Shown one piece after another: positions 61,320 to 64,000 of a DNA stretch of 64,000 nucleotides. The notes beneath the pieces are model-generated. The model was not told the origin of the DNA. It was given only the letters and a program-made list of their open reading frames with translations, and searched no databases. How positions within the stretch are numbered: position 1 is the stretch's first letter; each line of letters begins with the position of its first letter. The position numbers were made by a program, and so were the translations under genes. The stretch is from the NCBI RefSeq assembly GCF_001185345.1, contig NZ_KQ236745.1:22655-86654 (forward strand), written 5' to 3'. This stretch comes from Dorea sp. D27. GTDB lineage: Bacteria; Bacillota; Clostridia; Lachnospirales; Lachnospiraceae.

Positions 61320-61326
61320 TTATAAT
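61298..61326 (+). promoter_or_regulatory. promoter embedded in the terminator
   Basis: TTGAAA (61298-61303), a 17-base spacer and TATAAT (61321-61326). The -35 lies in the loop-side arm of the preceding terminator, whose 3' arm and T-run form the spacer. Confidence 0.65.
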
Positions 61327-61381
61327 TGAAACTATAACGTGCGGGCGACCGCTTCGGCTAATAATACAAGAAGGATGGATG

Positions 61382-61867
61382 ATGACGATGAGAAGACCAA
61401 AACGTGAAATCAAGGATATGGCGGAGATATGCAAGGTGATTGACGAGTGCAGCGTGTGCCGGATGGGGCTGTGCGACAAGGGCAGCGTGTACATCGTGCC
61501 GATGAATTTCGGCTACATACGCGAGGAGAGAAAGCTTACCTTTTATCTGCACAGCTCAAAAGTCGGAAGGAAGATGGAAGTGCTCAAAGAGAATCCTCAT
61601 GTGGGCATAGAGCTTGACTGCAGGCACGGGCTTCTGCCTGCTGACAAGCCGTGCAGCCACAGCTATTGCTTTGCGAGCCTTATCGGCACGGGCAGGGCTG
61701 TCATAGAAGAAGACGCGCAAGAAAAGCGGAAGGCATTGAAAGTAATCATGAAGCACCAGACGGGGAAAGACTTTGATAACTTTGACGAGAAATGGATCAA
61801 CGCCGTGGCCGTCATAAAGGTGGAGCTTCAGGAATATGCCTGCAAGCATCACGACGGCACCAACTGA
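61382..61867 (+). CDS. pyridoxamine 5'-phosphate oxidase family (NimA-like) flavoprotein
   Basis: A 161-residue split-barrel flavin-binding protein. ECSVCRMGLCDKGSVYIVPMNFGYI (about 21-45) and LTFYLHSSKVGRKMEVLKENPHVGIEL are the FMN-binding strands of the NimA/YkwL-type subgroup. The role, flavin-linked reduction or detoxification, is inferred. ATG 61382 is chosen because AAGG is seven bases upstream; ATG 61379 and 61388 are also in frame. It ends just before the DUF3784-type gene. Confidence 0.83.
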   Translation: MTMRRPKREIKDMAEICKVIDECSVCRMGLCDKGSVYIVPMNFGYIREERKLTFYLHSSKVGRKMEVLKENPHVGIELDCRHGLLPADKPCSHSYCFASLIGTGRAVIEEDAQEKRKALKVIMKHQTGKDFDNFDEKWINAVAVIKVELQEYACKHHDGTN

Positions 61868-61885
61868 TGAAAAAGGGGTGGTTTT

Positions 61886-62626
61886 ATGTGGATTGTCACG
61901 GCCATATGCGCGGTATTATCTATAATCCTGCTGTCCGGGAGAGGCAGCTTTCTCATAGCGGGCTATAATACCGCAGATAAAGAGGAGAAGGCAAGATACG
62001 ACGAGAAGAAGCTCTGCCGTGTCATGGGGGCGGGCATGTCTGTCATAACAGCTATCCTTCTGCTATGTGGGATATATGAATACGACCTTCCCCGCGGCCT
62101 GAGATGGATCATGCCGGTCGGCATCTTCGGTGTCGTCATCTTCCTTGCCATAGCGACGAATACGATCTGCAGGAAAAAGAAGCCTGCGGCGGGCACGGTG
62201 GCGGGGAGGAAAGATACGTTCATGACGAAGGTTACCGTGGCGGTACTTGTAGTAATAGGCATCATCGTGGCAGCAGTGCTTTATACGGGGGATGTCAAGG
62301 TGCGGTTTGAAGAGGAGAGTATGAATATCCATACGTCTATGTTAGGGAATAAAAGAGTAGCATATGGCGATATCAAGTCTATCGCATATGAAGACGATAT
62401 GGAGGTGGGCAGACGTACCGGGGGTATCGGCAGCTTCCGTATACAGGCAGGTGGCTTTAAGAACAGCGAATTTGGCGCATATCATCTGTACTCCTATACA
62501 GACTGCGATGAATATGTCGTCATGGACACGGTATATGGTACGGTCGTAATCAACGGAAAGACGCCTTCAAAGACAAGGAATCTGTATCAGGAAATTTCAG
62601 AAAGGGAAGATTTTTTCGCAAATTAA
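61886..62626 (+). CDS. DUF3784-type membrane protein with PH-like domain
   Basis: A 246-residue protein with four hydrophobic segments: about 2-16, 50-66, 72-92 and 115-137. The N-terminal half matches the clostridial DUF3784 pattern (SGRGSFLIAGYNTADKEEKARYDEKKLCRVMG), and the C-terminal half (about 145-240) looks like a bacterial PH-like domain (SMLGNKRVAYGDIKSIAYEDD). The function is unknown. GGGGTGG lies upstream of ATG 61886, 18 bases after the preceding gene, so the two are likely co-transcribed. Confidence 0.75.
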   Translation: MWIVTAICAVLSIILLSGRGSFLIAGYNTADKEEKARYDEKKLCRVMGAGMSVITAILLLCGIYEYDLPRGLRWIMPVGIFGVVIFLAIATNTICRKKKPAAGTVAGRKDTFMTKVTVAVLVVIGIIVAAVLYTGDVKVRFEEESMNIHTSMLGNKRVAYGDIKSIAYEDDMEVGRRTGGIGSFRIQAGGFKNSEFGAYHLYSYTDCDEYVVMDTVYGTVVINGKTPSKTRNLYQEISEREDFFAN

Positions 62627-62693
62627 TGCTTTAATCTGTGAAAGCAATGTGCTATACTAAAAAAAGCATGTATCGTATGAAGGAGGAAATAAC

Positions 62694-64000
62694 ATGATTT
62701 GGGCGAAAGAAGAGACCCTGCCGAGAGCTGAGATTGAGGACATACAGCTTGAAAAGCTTAAGGAGACGGTGCATTACATATATGAAAGATCAGCGCCTTA
62801 CCGGAAGAAGATGGACGAGGCGGGCGTAAAGCCTGATGATATCACCAGCCTGACAGAATTGCGGAAACTTCCATTTACATATAAAGCAGATTTCAGAGAT
62901 AATTATCCAATGGGACTTTTTGCGGTAGATAAAAAGGAACTGGTGCGTTTCCATGCCAGCTCCGGAACGACCGGAAAACCTACGGTAGTAGGCTATACGA
63001 AGAAGGATCTCGACGTATGGCTTAACAACGTGGCAAGGATTGCCTGTATGGGCGGCGCCACGCCGGACGATGTGGCTCAGATCGCTTTCGGGTACGGGAC
63101 GTTCACGGGAGCGCTCGGGCTTCACGGCGGCCTGGAAAAGTTAGGAGCCTCCGTTATCCCGATGTCATCGGGCAATACGAAGAAGCAGATTATGTTTATG
63201 CAGGACATGGAGACGACGCTTCTCGTGGCGACACCGTCCTATGCGCTGCATCTCGGTGAAGAAATCAGGGCGAGAGGGCTTGACCCTTCCAGAGACCTGA
63301 AGGTACATATAGGATTGTTCGGTGGGGAAGGAATGACGGAGCCGATGCGAGACGAGATGCATAAAGTATGGGGAGAGCAGTTTTTATGTACCCAGAACTA
63401 TGGCATGAGCGAGCTGTGCGGCCCTGGTGTGGCGGGGGAGTGCGAGAGATTGTGCGGCATGCATGTCAACGAGGACTGGTTCATACCGGAAGTAATCGAT
63501 CCTGAGACGGGAGAGGTGCTTCCGCCGGGGGAACACGGGGAACTGGTCGTGACCTGTCTCGGCAAAGAAGCCCTTCCGCTTGTGAGATACCGTACCGGCG
63601 ATTTGACCAAGCTGATGTACGAACCGTGCGAATGCGGCAGGACGACGGTCAGAATGGAGAATCTGTCCGGGCGTGCGGATGATATGCTTGTCATCCGGGG
63701 CGTCAACGTATTCCCGACACAGATAGAGGAAGTCCTGCTCCAGGTTCCGGAGATAGGACCTCATTACGAGATTGTCGTAGAACGGAAGAACCGTCTGGAC
63801 GTGATGACGATAACGGTAGAACTGATAGATGACCGTCTGCTTGACAGCTACAGCAAGCTGAGCGAGCTGGAGCAGCGGATTAAGAAGGGACTGAAGGCGC
63901 AGCTTGGCCTTGCGACACAGATTAAGCTTGTCGCCCCGTATTCTCTGCAGAGATTTGAGGGAAAGGCAAAGAGAGTGACCGATATGAGAAAGGATGGACT
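62694..64000 (+). CDS. paaK: phenylacetate-CoA ligase family protein, 3' end outside window
   Basis: An AMP-forming adenylate enzyme, at least 435 residues and cut by the window end. The phosphate loop is ASSGTTGKPTVVGYT (about 86-100), then CTQNYGMSELCGPG (about 232), VRYRTGDLTKLM (about 298) and GRADDMLVIRGVNVFPTQIE (about 324). A Cys pair CECGRT (about 310) is typical of anaerobic PaaK. It activates phenylacetate or a related aryl acid to its CoA thioester. AGGAGG lies upstream of ATG 62694. Few residues are missing, since PaaK is about 435-445 long. Confidence 0.88.
   Translation, partial: MIWAKEETLPRAEIEDIQLEKLKETVHYIYERSAPYRKKMDEAGVKPDDITSLTELRKLPFTYKADFRDNYPMGLFAVDKKELVRFHASSGTTGKPTVVGYTKKDLDVWLNNVARIACMGGATPDDVAQIAFGYGTFTGALGLHGGLEKLGASVIPMSSGNTKKQIMFMQDMETTLLVATPSYALHLGEEIRARGLDPSRDLKVHIGLFGGEGMTEPMRDEMHKVWGEQFLCTQNYGMSELCGPGVAGECERLCGMHVNEDWFIPEVIDPETGEVLPPGEHGELVVTCLGKEALPLVRYRTGDLTKLMYEPCECGRTTVRMENLSGRADDMLVIRGVNVFPTQIEEVLLQVPEIGPHYEIVVERKNRLDVMTITVELIDDRLLDSYSKLSELEQRIKKGLKAQLGLATQIKLVAPYSLQRFEGKAKRVTDMRKDG

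Overview
This window is chromosomal DNA from a low-to-mid GC, spore-forming Firmicute, most likely a gut Lachnospiraceae of the Dorea / [Clostridium] scindens type. The reasons are a Gram-positive PolC replicase, MurT/GatD, coat-F and GerMN sporulation proteins, strong AGGAGG ribosome sites, sigma-A promoters with 17-bp spacers, and family markers such as DUF4364 and DUF4867. The genus is inferred from overall resemblance, not computed. About 85 % of the genes are on the + strand. I saw no rRNA, tRNA, CRISPR array or complete transposon.

1-8 kb is a mixed accessory stretch. A GGGGACGG-type hairpin repeat starts the window, then come an MBL-fold hydrolase, an HD hydrolase, an ArsR repressor with an ArsP-like permease (three matching operators), a two-gene coat-F-like pair behind a sigma-G-like promoter (- strand), a PuuD-like amidotransferase (-) and a dipeptidase (+). 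Next is a small cluster: a ribbon-helix-helix protein with a TTG start, two superinfection-immunity-like membrane proteins, a patatin-like lipase and a lipoprotein.

8-17 kb is arginine and proline biosynthesis: argG (-), proBA behind a 41-codon proline-containing leader ORF plus terminator, and argC-GNAT-argJ-argB-argD behind a promoter overlapped by an ArgR-like dyad, with a second GGGGACGG repeat in its leader. Together these make arginine from glutamate through acetylated intermediates, and proline from glutamate.

17-38.8 kb is mostly housekeeping: a YdcZ-type transporter, comEA, a two-component system, a GerMN lipoprotein, comEC (apparently with a non-standard start), an FMN-dependent hydroxy-acid oxidase, holA, lepA-hemW, DUF4364 with a radical SAM gene (-), rho-rpmE-DUF1385-prmC-prfA, an ABC exporter and a surface-anchored 5'-nucleotidase.

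38.8-50.6 kb holds DUF2156, two aminotransferases (one hisC), a small membrane protein and an AraC regulator, then a sugar cluster (DUF4867, L-fucose-isomerase-family protein, xylulokinase, fructokinase) and murT-gatD for peptidoglycan amidation.

50.6-64 kb holds an XRE regulator (-), a small membrane protein, ispG-polC, an EamA transporter, a possible spore-surface protein, mgtE behind its own leader (small ORF plus intrinsic terminator), a WYL regulator, a flavin-binding-family protein, a DUF3784-like membrane protein and paaK, cut by the window end.

The best candidates for undescribed biology are the two attenuator-like leaders (proBA and mgtE), the Imm/patatin cluster, and the GGGGACGG repeats whose conserved flank ends in a -10-like sequence just upstream of genes.
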